DNA from: Dehalococcoidia bacterium
Lineage (GTDB): Bacteria > Chloroflexota > Dehalococcoidia > Dehalococcoidales > DAOWJH01
Length of the DNA stretch: 32,895 nt
NCBI GenBank assembly: GCA_030640495.1
Contig: DAOWJH010000086.1
Coordinates: forward strand, 1-32,895
Reading direction: 5' to 3'
Shown here: in pieces, positions 1 to 7,630 of the stretch
Layout of the letters: each line of letters begins with the position of its first letter
Position numbering within the stretch: position 1 is the stretch's first letter
The notes under the pieces: generated by a model
What the model saw: the letters and a program-made list of their open reading frames with translations, nothing else
Databases searched by the model: none
What the model was told of the DNA's origin: nothing
Made by a program: the position numbers and the translations under genes

Positions 1-384
1 AAATTAGGCAGTAAAATACAACTGGTCGGTGATGACCTCTATGTTACCAATGTAAGCCGTCTTGGTCAGGGCATCAAAATAAAGGCGTCTAATTCCATCC
101 TGATTAAACCTAACCAGATTGGCACACTTAGTGAGACCATAGCTGCCATTAAGATGGCGCAGGCGGCGGGCTGGACAGCGGTAGTAAGCCACCGCTCAGG
201 CGAGACTGAGGACACCACTATAGCTGACCTGGCGGTAGGTCTGAACACGGGCCAGATTAAAGCTGGTGCTCCGTGCCGCTCAGAGCGCACGGCCAAGTAT
301 AACCGCCTGCTCAGAATAGAAGATGAGCTAGGGGAGAAGGCCAGCTTTGCCGGGATGGGAGCATTTTATCATTTGAAGCTGTAG
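1..384 (+). CDS. eno: Enolase, C-terminal part (5' end outside window)
   Basis: Phosphopyruvate hydratase, which interconverts 2-phosphoglycerate and phosphoenolpyruvate in the cytoplasm (glycolysis and gluconeogenesis). The window opens inside the gene in frame 1 and contains the last 127 codons and a TAG stop. The fragment shows the enolase C-terminal barrel signatures: an LVGDDLYVTN-like strand, SILIKPNQIGTLSET with the catalytic lysine, the SHRSGETED active-site loop with its histidine and serine, and the AGAPCRSERTAKYNRLLRIE end. Nothing in it is truncated or frameshifted. gap lies about 1.1 kb downstream on the same strand, separated by a dehydratase-like gene, so glycolytic genes are loosely grouped. 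The identification is secure; the start codon cannot be seen. Confidence 0.96.
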   Translation, partial: KLGSKIQLVGDDLYVTNVSRLGQGIKIKASNSILIKPNQIGTLSETIAAIKMAQAAGWTAVVSHRSGETEDTTIADLAVGLNTGQIKAGAPCRSERTAKYNRLLRIEDELGEKASFAGMGAFYHLKL

Positions 385-406
385 ACTGGTGAACGAGCTG
401 GAATAA

Positions 407-1429
407 ATGAAAAAAATTGGTATTACCACCACAGTTCCGATAGAGATATTACTGGCGGCTGGCTATCAGCCGGTTGACCTGAATAATGTGTTTATTACCG
501 ACCCCAGCCCAGAGCGGCTAATAAATATTGCTGAAAGAGCCGGCTTTCCCCTGAACTGCTGCAGTTGGATTAAAGGAATCTACGGGGTTTGTATGGACTA
601 CGGAATTGACACCATCCTTTGCGTTACCACCGGCGATTGCTCCAATACCATTATGTTAATGGAAGTCCTGAAACTTAAAGGGCTCAGGGTTATACCCTTT
701 GCCTACCCCGACCAGCCAGATATACAGCGAATGCAGTATGCCCTAGAGACACTAGCTGAGACCTTGGGGACCACCTTAGAAGACGCCAACAGGGTTAGGG
801 ATGAACTTAAGTCGAGCCGCCACCTAGCTCTAAAACTTGACCGGCTTACCTGGGGGCAAGGTTTGGTCAGCAGTTGGGAGAACCATCTGTGGCTGGTGTC
901 AACCTCTGATTTTAATCAAGACTACCATAAATACTACCATCAGCTACAAAAATTATTAGCCGAGTGTCACCAGCGTCAGTCCTACCCAACAGACTGGCTT
1001 AGACTGGCATATATTGGCGTGCCTTCTGTCTATGGGCAAGACCTTTACCGTTACCTAGAGAGCAACAGGGCAAGGGTGGTATTCAACGAAATTCAGCGCC
1101 AGTTTGCTATGCCCAAACCAGGAAAGTCCCTGGCAGAACAATATTCTAACTATACCTACCCCTATTCTATATACCAGCGGCTAAAGGACATCACCACCGA
1201 GCTTGAGCGACGCCAAGTTGACGGGGTTATTCACTATGTCCAAGCCTTCTGCCATAGAGGCATTGGTGACATCATTTTCCGAGATGGCCTGAAATTGCCC
1301 ATCCTAACCCTAGAGGGAAATGACGACTTTTTCTTAACCACCCATATAAAAACACGAATTGAGGCTTTTCTTGACATGGTAGAGCGAAGTCGCCAAAATC
1401 TAAAGTATAGTCAGCAGGCTGTGGTCTAG
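407..1429 (+). CDS. 2-hydroxyacyl-CoA dehydratase subunit D / HgdB-like iron-sulfur protein
   Basis: A 340-residue protein of the HgdB/FldC/BcrC-type family, whose members bind iron-sulfur clusters and carry out radical dehydration of 2-hydroxyacyl-CoA, benzoyl-CoA reduction, or double-cubane reductions of unknown substrate. Candidate cluster ligands are Cys51/Cys52 (LNCCSWIKG), Cys78 (GDCSN) and Cys282 (the FCHRGIGD motif); Cys62 and Cys72 are also nearby. The family layout is present: an N-terminal MKKIGITTTVP strand and a C-terminal LPILTLEGND stretch. No second subunit and no ATP-dependent activator (HgdC type) is in the window, so the substrate and electron donor cannot be deduced. It starts 22 nt after eno with a weak ribosome-binding site and may be cotranscribed with it. 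The family assignment is fairly sure; the reaction is unknown. Confidence 0.8.
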   Translation: MKKIGITTTVPIEILLAAGYQPVDLNNVFITDPSPERLINIAERAGFPLNCCSWIKGIYGVCMDYGIDTILCVTTGDCSNTIMLMEVLKLKGLRVIPFAYPDQPDIQRMQYALETLAETLGTTLEDANRVRDELKSSRHLALKLDRLTWGQGLVSSWENHLWLVSTSDFNQDYHKYYHQLQKLLAECHQRQSYPTDWLRLAYIGVPSVYGQDLYRYLESNRARVVFNEIQRQFAMPKPGKSLAEQYSNYTYPYSIYQRLKDITTELERRQVDGVIHYVQAFCHRGIGDIIFRDGLKLPILTLEGNDDFFLTTHIKTRIEAFLDMVERSRQNLKYSQQAVV

Positions 1430-1473
1430 GGTAAGCAACCATACAGGCTAAAAATTGCTAAGGAGGTATAAAG

Positions 1474-2487
1474 ATGGTAACCAGAATCGGGATTAATGGC
1501 TTTGGGCGTGTTGGCAGATTAACCCTCAAGGCAGTTAACCAATACCACAGTGGCAAACTAGAGGTGGCGGCTATTAATGACCTTACCGATACTAAAACCA
1601 ATGCTCACCTATTAAAATGGGATAGCACCTACGGTGCCTATCCTGGCAAAATAGAGGCAACCGAGGATTCAATTATGGTTGATGGTAAAAAGGTAAAGGT
1701 GCTCTCAGAGCGCAATCCGAGTAACATCCCATGGCAGAATTACGGTGTTGATATAGTAATAGAGGCGACGGGGCTATTTAAAGACGCTACCAAGGCGGCG
1801 GCTCACCTAGAGGGTGGTGCCAAGAAGGTGCTAATTTCAGCGCCGGCGCGTAATGAAGATATAACCATTGTCCTCGGTGTTAATGAAGGCCGGTATATCC
1901 CAGATAAGCATAACATTATATCCAATGCCTCCTGCACTACCAATTGTATTGCTCCGGTGGTTAAGGTATTGCACCAAAGCTTTGGAGTAAGCAAGGGGTT
2001 AATGACCACCATTCACGCCTATACCAATGACCAGAGGCTAATGGATATGTTCCACAGTGACCTGCGCCGAGCCCGAGCCGCAGCCTTAAATATTATCCCC
2101 ACCACCACTGGCGCTGCCAGAGCAGTAACCCAGGTTATTCCTGAGCTCAAAGGCAGACTTGATGGGTTAGCCTTCAGGGTTCCAGTACCCACCGTCTCCG
2201 TGGTTGATTTTGTCGCCGTCTTAGATAATGAGGTTACCGTTGACCAAGTCAACCAGGCTTTCCAAACTGCCGCTGAGGGGGCTTTAGCCGGAATCCTAGA
2301 GTATTGTCAGGAGGAGCTGGTCAGTATGGATTTTAAGGGCAATCCTGCCAGTTCTATTGTTGATGCACCGAGCACTATGGTGGTGGCTAATAATATGGTC
2401 AAGGTGCTTGCCTGGTATGATAATGAATGGGGCTATAGCTGTCGTTTGGCTGACCTAGCTGCTTATGTTACCGATAAAGGAGTATAG
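1474..2487 (+). CDS. gap: Type I glyceraldehyde-3-phosphate dehydrogenase
   Basis: Oxidises glyceraldehyde 3-phosphate to 1,3-bisphosphoglycerate with NAD(P), or runs in reverse for gluconeogenesis. At 337 residues it has the family's usual length. The N-terminal Rossmann motif INGFGRVGR is followed by Asp36 (AINDLTD), the position that usually favours NAD. The catalytic cysteine is Cys154 in SNASCTTNC, and His181 lies in TTIHAYTNDQ. The C-terminal WYDNEWGYS motif is intact. The start is fixed by a consensus AGGAGG at 1461-1466, eight bases before the ATG. It lies downstream of eno on the same strand; a likely promoter and a weak hairpin separate it from the next gene. Confidence 0.97.
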   Translation: MVTRIGINGFGRVGRLTLKAVNQYHSGKLEVAAINDLTDTKTNAHLLKWDSTYGAYPGKIEATEDSIMVDGKKVKVLSERNPSNIPWQNYGVDIVIEATGLFKDATKAAAHLEGGAKKVLISAPARNEDITIVLGVNEGRYIPDKHNIISNASCTTNCIAPVVKVLHQSFGVSKGLMTTIHAYTNDQRLMDMFHSDLRRARAAALNIIPTTTGAARAVTQVIPELKGRLDGLAFRVPVPTVSVVDFVAVLDNEVTVDQVNQAFQTAAEGALAGILEYCQEELVSMDFKGNPASSIVDAPSTMVVANNMVKVLAWYDNEWGYSCRLADLAAYVTDKGV

Positions 2488-2526
2488 CTGGAAGAGGCAC
2501 TTGCTTCCCTTTTGAGGGGGAACAAA

Positions 2527-2556
2527 TTGACTTTATCACATGAGTATGCTTAAAAT
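2527..2556 (+). promoter_or_regulatory. Likely sigma-70-type promoter for the tubulin-like pair
   Basis: TTGACT (2527-2532) and TAAAAT (2551-2556) are separated by 18 bases, about 30 bases before the preferred ATG at 2586. A short TTCCC/GGGAA hairpin just upstream could end gap transcription. No comparable promoter is visible in front of the second tubulin-like gene, which suggests cotranscription. Confidence 0.5.
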
Positions 2557-2585
2557 AGCAAAAGTATTTAATAGTGAGGTGGGAA

Positions 2586-3761
2586 ATGAAGTTAGTGGTT
2601 ATAGGCTTTGGGCAATGCGGATGCAGGATTGCCGATGAGTTTGCTCGACTAAATAAGAAAGCACATGGTCAACGTGGGATTGATATAATTATTGGCGCTT
2701 TTGCGATTAACACCGATGCGGCTGATTTAAGTGGGCTATCCAGTATAAGGTCTGATTACCGGCACAGGATTCTCATTGGGGGTCGGAAGACCGGGGGGCA
2801 TGGGGTAGGTAAAATAAATGAACTTGGCGCCGAGATAGCTAAGGAAGATGGCGATAAGGTTATTGATGCCATAAGAGGGACCAGGCGACTCTATGAGTCA
2901 GATGCCTTCTTACTAATAGCCTCTGCTGCTGGTGGCACTGGCTCTGGGGCAATACCAATAATGACGCAATATATAAAAGAGCGCCATATGGATAAACCAG
3001 TATACGACCTTATTGTCTTGCCTTTTGAGCACGAAGAGACAACGGAAGAAAGAGCTATCTATAACACAGCCACATGCATTAAATCTGTCAATTCAATAGC
3101 TGATGCCGTAATTCTGGTGGACAACCAAAGGTATATTAGAAAGAACTCCTCGCTTAGAAGCAACATGGCTAAGATTAACGCCTTGATAGTTGAACCATTC
3201 TATAATCTACTCTGTGCTGGTGAGGAGAAAAAAGCTAAATACATTGGGTCAAAAACCCTTGATGCCGGGGACATAATACAGACTTTAACCGGATGGACAG
3301 CAATAGGCTACGGCAAATCACCGGTACCAATGTTTAATTTGCCCTTTGTCCGAAAGTCTGACTTCAGGAGCAAGAGCACCGAAACCCACAAGGGAACTCA
3401 GACGATGGACGAAGCTATGAGCGAGCTATCAATTGGCTGTAACCCAATTGATGCAAGTCGGGCACTATATCTCCTGTCAGCACCATCCAAGGAAATGAGT
3501 ATGAGCTTGGTTAAGGAACTTGGAGACTATCTAAGAAGTATAGCGCAAAAGGCTATCATAAGGAATGGTGATTATCCCAGGGAAAAAGCCATTGTGGAGG
3601 TTGCTTTAATCCTGTCCGGGCTTAGCGATGTGGAAAAAATCAGGGAATACTATGATAAATCAACGAGCCTCATCCCTGAGTTTGAGAGGAGACGAGAGGA
3701 AATAGAAGGCAGACTTAAGAGTATGGAAGAGGTAGGAAAAGACTTACCGACACTACTGTAG
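2586..3761 (+). CDS. Tubulin/FtsZ-like GTPase, paralogue 1
   Basis: A 391-residue protein of the tubulin/FtsZ superfamily, predicted to bind GTP and polymerise in the cytoplasm. The T1 loop reads GFGQCGCRIADEF (residues 7-19), closer to the GQCG motif of eukaryotic tubulins than to the glycine run of FtsZ. INTDAADL (41-48) resembles FtsZ T2. The signature T4 loop AAGGTGSGA spans 114-122. The T7 region LDAGDII has Asp226 and Asp229 in the positions of the two FtsZ catalytic aspartates, so hydrolysis is plausible. The protein ends in an acidic helix and KDLPTLL, similar to the FtsZ C-terminal peptide. The preferred start is ATG 2586, preceded by GAGG at a spacing of six; an upstream GTG at 2574 lacks a site. 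It is not the canonical division FtsZ, and its function is unknown. Confidence 0.85.
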   Translation: MKLVVIGFGQCGCRIADEFARLNKKAHGQRGIDIIIGAFAINTDAADLSGLSSIRSDYRHRILIGGRKTGGHGVGKINELGAEIAKEDGDKVIDAIRGTRRLYESDAFLLIASAAGGTGSGAIPIMTQYIKERHMDKPVYDLIVLPFEHEETTEERAIYNTATCIKSVNSIADAVILVDNQRYIRKNSSLRSNMAKINALIVEPFYNLLCAGEEKKAKYIGSKTLDAGDIIQTLTGWTAIGYGKSPVPMFNLPFVRKSDFRSKSTETHKGTQTMDEAMSELSIGCNPIDASRALYLLSAPSKEMSMSLVKELGDYLRSIAQKAIIRNGDYPREKAIVEVALILSGLSDVEKIREYYDKSTSLIPEFERRREEIEGRLKSMEEVGKDLPTLL

Positions 3762-3830
3762 ACAAAGTAGCAATACTGTGTAAGTACGATTAAACTAAAA
3801 TAATATACTTCTCTAGTATCAAGGTGGAAG

Positions 3831-5003
3831 GTGAAATTACTAGTTATAGGTTGTGGGCAGTGTGGCGGCAGGATTGCCGATGAGTTTGCTCTGCTAAATA
3901 GAAGGGCACATGGTCAGCGTGGAATTGATATAATCACTAATACCCTGGCTGTCAATACCGATGTTGCTGATTTAAGCGGGCTATCCTTTATAAGACCTGA
4001 TTACCAGCACAGAATCCTCATCGGAGGTAGGAAGACTGGTGGTCATGGTGTAGGTAAAATAAATGAACTGGGTTCTGAGATAGCCAAGGAAGATGGCGAC
4101 AAGATTATAGAATGTATTAGAACAACACGGCATCTCCATGAGACAGATGCCTTCCTGCTTATCGCCAGTGCTGCTGGTGGTACCGGCTCAGGGGCAATAC
4201 CAATACTAACGCAATACATAAAAGAGCACTACGGGGAAAAACCATTATATAATCTTATTGTCCTTCCTTTTAAGCATGAAGAGAAAATAGAGGAAAGGAC
4301 TATTTATAATACAGCGACATGTCTCAAATCGGCTTACTTAGTGGCTGACGCCATATTTCTGGTTGATAATCAAAGGTATGTTAGAAAGGATTTCTCGATT
4401 CAGAGCAACCTAGCCAAAATTAACGCCCTAGTAGTTGAGCCGTTCTACAACCTACTTTGCGCTGGTGAGGAGAAAAAGCCTAAATACATTGGGTCAAGGA
4501 TTCTTGATGCCGGAGACATAATACAGACTCTGTCGGGATGGTCAGTAATAGGCTATGGTAAATCGCAAATACCGCTGTTCAAGTTTCCTTTTGGGGCGTC
4601 TAATTTCAGGGAGAAAGCCAGTGAAAGCCAAAAGGGAGTTCAAGTAATGAACGAGGCCATAAACGAATTATCGCTCAAGTGCAATCCCTCAGATACGAAG
4701 CGAGCCCTTTATCTTCTTTCGGCGCCAGCCGAGGAAATGAATATGAGCCTGATTAATGAAATCGGGAATTGCCTAAAACGTATAGCCACAGAGGCTATCA
4801 TAAGGAGCGGCGATTATCCCAGGGAAAAACGCTCGATAGATATCACTGTAATTCTGTCCGAGCTGATTAATGTGGGGAAGGTTATGGAATACTTTACCCA
4901 AGCCATCCTCTATATCTCTTCTTACAAGAAGAGATGGGAGGGGTTAGAGCACGAACATGAAGGAATTGAAGAGGCCTTTAGGGATATACCTTCCCTGCTG
5001 TAA
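3831..5003 (+). CDS. Tubulin/FtsZ-like GTPase, paralogue 2
   Basis: A 390-residue tandem paralogue of the preceding gene, about three-quarters identical over the first 50 residues and collinear throughout. It keeps GCGQCGGRIADEF (T1), VNTDVADL (T2), IGGRKTGGHGVGK (T3), AAGGTGSGA (T4) and LDAGDII with Asp226/Asp229 (T7). Divergence is concentrated around residues 255-275 and in the C-terminal 60 residues, yet the last seven residues (RDIPSLL) match the tail of paralogue 1. Translation starts at a GTG preceded by AAGGTGG. The 69-base gap from paralogue 1 has no obvious terminator, so a two-gene operon is likely. Two similar subunits could form a heteropolymer, as bacterial tubulins BtubA/B do; this is inference. 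Confidence 0.85.
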   Translation: MKLLVIGCGQCGGRIADEFALLNRRAHGQRGIDIITNTLAVNTDVADLSGLSFIRPDYQHRILIGGRKTGGHGVGKINELGSEIAKEDGDKIIECIRTTRHLHETDAFLLIASAAGGTGSGAIPILTQYIKEHYGEKPLYNLIVLPFKHEEKIEERTIYNTATCLKSAYLVADAIFLVDNQRYVRKDFSIQSNLAKINALVVEPFYNLLCAGEEKKPKYIGSRILDAGDIIQTLSGWSVIGYGKSQIPLFKFPFGASNFREKASESQKGVQVMNEAINELSLKCNPSDTKRALYLLSAPAEEMNMSLINEIGNCLKRIATEAIIRSGDYPREKRSIDITVILSELINVGKVMEYFTQAILYISSYKKRWEGLEHEHEGIEEAFRDIPSLL

Positions 5004-5038
5004 TTACTCAATCCAAGCCTATCAGGTAACAAGGTATC

Positions 5039-5057
5039 AGCCGATTTGAAGCCGGCT
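5039..5057. terminator. Hairpin at the convergent junction
   Basis: AGCCG (5039-5043) pairs with CGGCT (5053-5057) between the converging tubulin-like and coiled-coil operons, overlapping the stop codon of the minus-strand gene. It may act in either direction, but it has only five pairs and no strong T-tract. Confidence 0.25.
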
Positions 5058-5577
5058 ATCTCTTCTCCTTGGAGAAGATTTTCCAAGCTCGCTCTATAGC
5101 CTCGGTGCGAGTTGCCCAAGCTTGGTCTATAGTCTCCTGACGAACTATTAAGGCTTGCCTCACATTCTCATCAACAGTCCTCTTGATTTGCTCTTTAGTT
5201 CGTCTAGATGTTTCTTCGGCTTGTTCTCTCGCTTTCTGATATGCCTTCTCGGCTTGCTGCTCAGCCCCCTCACGAGCCCTTAAGGCTTGTGCTATGGTCT
5301 GCTCACAGGTGCTATTGGCTTGCTGTTCAGCCTCCTTATAGGCTTCCTCCATTTGTTGTTCATTGGCCTTATATGCCTTCGCCACTTCCCTCTCAGCATC
5401 CACATAAGCGGCATAGGCTGATTCAACTCGCCCCAGAACCTCAGCAAGAGGTTCCCTAGCCTGTTCCTGAACCTCAGCAGCAGCTTCTTCCGCCTGTTCT
5501 TGAGCCTCAGTAACGGGTTCTGCCGCCTGCTCTTCAGCTTTTCTATCGGCCTTTTTCTCCAACTCCCTCGGATTCAT
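5056..5577 (-). CDS. Small coiled-coil protein
   Basis: A 173-residue protein rich in Glu, Ala, Gln, Lys and Arg, with no signal peptide or membrane segment, predicted to be almost entirely helical. The N-terminal ~45 residues repeat short EQAxEP/EQAEEA units. The middle has hendecad-like units such as AEREVAKAYKA and AEKAYQKAREQ. The C-terminus (RQALIVRQETIDQAWATRT) is less repetitive. I recognise no enzyme domain; general resemblance is to apolipoprotein-like or LEA-like amphipathic helices. It lies 109 bases downstream of the large coiled-coil gene on the same strand, so the two probably form one transcript. It converges on the tubulin-like pair. The start at 5577 is preceded by a GGGGG-rich site about nine bases away. 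Confidence 0.7.
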   Translation of the reverse strand: MNPRELEKKADRKAEEQAAEPVTEAQEQAEEAAAEVQEQAREPLAEVLGRVESAYAAYVDAEREVAKAYKANEQQMEEAYKEAEQQANSTCEQTIAQALRAREGAEQQAEKAYQKAREQAEETSRRTKEQIKRTVDENVRQALIVRQETIDQAWATRTEAIERAWKIFSKEKR

Positions 5578-5686
5578 TGTAAGCTACCCCCTTTAACCCG
5601 AAATCTACCAAATATGACACAAGTATATTGTTTGCCCAGTTAAAAGTCAAGATATTGGCGGTCAATTACCTCCCGCCGATAATCAG

Positions 5687-7468
5687 TTATGATTCCTCTT
5701 CTTCATCCTCTTTCGCAGCTTGCTTGGCTTTATTAGCCTCATACATTCTGGCTAAGAACTCCAAGCGACTCTCAATCTTTCCCTTGTGAACCCCTTCCTC
5801 CTTTCTTTTTTCTTTGGCACTAGTTTTCCCAGCCTTACTTATTATTGCTTCCCGGGGTGTTTCTACTGGTGCCTTGGCAATCTCCTTGACCATCTCTCTG
5901 GTTACTTTGTCCGCCGCTTCAGCGCCGCCTATTGCTTCCTCAAATGCTTTTATTGATACCTTGGCAGCCTCTTTGGCAGCTCTCATTGATTGCTCAGCAG
6001 CCTCCCTGGCGGCTCTGGCTGATGCTTCAGCAGCTTCCCTAGCTGATTTACTTGCTTCTTCAGCCCTGGTTATTGCCTCCTGTGATGCCCTTGCCGATGC
6101 CCCAGTAGCCTTTTTGACAGCCCTTATTGATTGCTCAACAGCCTCTTTGGCTGATTCACTTGCCTCCTCAGCCCTGGTTATCGCCTCCTGTGATGCCTTT
6201 GTCGATGCCTCAGCAGCCTCCCTGGCTGATTTACTTACCTCCTCAGCCTTGATTATCGCCTCCTGCGATGCCCTTGCCGATGCCTCAGTAGCCTCCTTAG
6301 CCGATTTACCTGCCTCCTCAGCCCTGGTTATCGCTTCCCGTGATGCCCTTGCTGATGCTTCGGCAGTCTCCCTAGCTGATTTACTTATTTCTTCAGCCCT
6401 GGTTATCGCTTCCTGAGATGCCCTTGCCGATGCCTCGGCAGTCTCCTCGGCTGATTTGCTTATTTCCTCAGCCGTGGTTATTGCTTCCTGTGATGCCCTC
6501 TTTGATTCCTCAATAGTCTCTATAGACAGTTTGCTTATTTCCTCGGCTCTATCTATAGCTTCCTGTGACACTCTCTTTGATTCCTCAGTAGCCCCCCTGG
6601 TAGACTGGATTGTTTCCTCAGCCCGGCCTACTACCTCCTGAGATACCCTTACCGCCTCTTCAGCCGCATCCTTGGCCGATTGAATTGTTTCCTCAGCCTT
6701 GCTTATCGCTTTCTCAAAGGTCTTTGCTGAGGTGCTAGCAGCCTCCTCAGCCGACTTGGTTACTTTATCAGCCTTGCGCACTGCTTCCCGTGATGCTTTC
6801 TTTGATTCCTCAGCAACCTTCTTGGTCGCCTTGCTTACTTCCTCGGCCTCGCTTACTGCTTCCTTGGATACTCTTACTGATTCTTCAGCCGCTCCCTTAG
6901 CCAACTGGCCTACTTCTTCAGCCCGGCTTACCGCCTCCTGGGATACACTCACCGCTTCCTCAGCTGCCGCCTTAGCCAACCGACCTGTTTGCTTAGCCCT
7001 ACTTAACGCCTCCAAGGATATTCTTACCAATTCTTCAGCCGCCGCCTTAGTTGATTGGATTGTTTCCTCAGCTCCGCGTATTGCTTCCACGAATGCTTTC
7101 TTTGATGCCTCAGAGGTCTCCTTAGCTACCCTGTGTGTTTCCTCAGCTTTGCTTAGCGTCTGCTTAAAAGCATCCCTTGACTCCCTAGTAGCTTCCTCGG
7201 TTGCTTTGATTATTTCCTCAGCCCTATGCACCGCTTCCCGCGATGCTCTTTTGGCAGCATTAGCCGCCAGCTTAGCTGCCTTACTTATCTCCTCAGCCTT
7301 GGTTATGGCTTCCTGGGATACTACTATTGAGCCTTCAGCCGCCTGCCTAGCCAACTGGCTAAGTTTCTCAGCCCTAGCCACTGCTTTTTCAAAGGCTCCG
7401 GTATCACCTTCTGTATCCCCTAAGACTTCAAGGGGGACATTACCCAGTTTCTTGGCTTTACTATCCAT
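5687..7468 (-). CDS. Large coiled-coil protein of eighteen 25-residue repeats
   Basis: A 593-residue protein. After a 32-residue N-terminal segment it has eighteen consecutive units with consensus AEEISKSAxEAAEASxRASQEAITR. Sixteen units are exactly 25 residues; the 17th is 36 (25+11) and the 18th is 47 (25+22). The tail of 78 residues is charged and ends in an acidic DEEEES. A 25-residue period equals 7+7+11 and fits seven helical turns, so a very long, nearly straight amphipathic helix or coiled coil of roughly 70 nm if extended is expected. No signal peptide or membrane segment is seen. Long reading frames on the opposite strand here are by-products of the repeat. The neighbouring tubulin-like pair suggests a cytoskeletal or scaffold role; apolipoprotein-like membrane binding or a LEA-like protective role are alternatives. 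Confidence 0.8.
   Translation of the reverse strand: MDSKAKKLGNVPLEVLGDTEGDTGAFEKAVARAEKLSQLARQAAEGSIVVSQEAITKAEEISKAAKLAANAAKRASREAVHRAEEIIKATEEATRESRDAFKQTLSKAEETHRVAKETSEASKKAFVEAIRGAEETIQSTKAAAEELVRISLEALSRAKQTGRLAKAAAEEAVSVSQEAVSRAEEVGQLAKGAAEESVRVSKEAVSEAEEVSKATKKVAEESKKASREAVRKADKVTKSAEEAASTSAKTFEKAISKAEETIQSAKDAAEEAVRVSQEVVGRAEETIQSTRGATEESKRVSQEAIDRAEEISKLSIETIEESKRASQEAITTAEEISKSAEETAEASARASQEAITRAEEISKSARETAEASARASREAITRAEEAGKSAKEATEASARASQEAIIKAEEVSKSAREAAEASTKASQEAITRAEEASESAKEAVEQSIRAVKKATGASARASQEAITRAEEASKSAREAAEASARAAREAAEQSMRAAKEAAKVSIKAFEEAIGGAEAADKVTREMVKEIAKAPVETPREAIISKAGKTSAKEKRKEEGVHKGKIESRLEFLARMYEANKAKQAAKEDEEEES
5924..7372 (-). repeat. 75-bp degenerate coding repeats (18 units)
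   Basis: The DNA encoding the 25-residue units. The most similar copies lie at the 3' half of the gene (roughly units 12-18), where neighbouring units differ by only a few residues. The two longest units carry exact 11-residue expansions, as expected for growth by in-frame slippage or unequal recombination. Confidence 0.85.
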
Positions 7469-7487
7469 CTTTCTAAACCTTCCCTCT

Positions 7488-7516
7488 ATTGTATGCTGAG
7501 GCGCTCAATTTTTCAA
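7488..7516 (-). promoter_or_regulatory. Likely promoter for the coiled-coil operon
   Basis: On the minus strand TTGAAA (7511-7516) and TACAAT (7488-7493) are spaced by exactly 17 bases. The predicted start near 7481 leaves a leader of about 12 bases before the ATG at 7468. It faces away from dnaX. Confidence 0.55.
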
Positions 7517-7611
7517 CATTTGGCTTCTTTTATTTAATAACCGTCCTTCCCCCACCTAAAAACTCAAATTTATCCCAGCGGAACCACCTTTAGAAACTGG
7601 ATAATATAGAG

Positions 7612-7617
7612 TATAAT
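7612..7617 (+). promoter_or_regulatory. -10 element just before dnaX
   Basis: A perfect TATAAT ends 13 bases before the dnaX ATG. No convincing -35 is seen at the usual distance. Initiation about seven bases downstream would give an almost leaderless mRNA, consistent with the lack of a Shine-Dalgarno site before dnaX. Confidence 0.45.
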
Positions 7618-7630
7618 AGAGACGAAAGAA

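Noticed and set aside
2586..5003. Calling either tubulin-like gene the division protein FtsZ
   Set aside because: The T1 loop lacks the FtsZ glycine run, the genes are tandem paralogues and no division genes are nearby.
5924..7372. Regular repeats as a possible CRISPR array or satellite
   Set aside because: The 75-bp period stays in one open frame with coding-type variation and has no unique spacers; it is protein repeat coding.
5814..7499. Long plus-strand reading frames (200 and 266 codons) opposite the large coiled-coil gene
   Set aside because: They are Ala/Ser/Leu-rich antisense shadows of the 75-bp repeats; the minus-strand frame has a promoter, a ribosome-binding site and a sensible repeat protein.
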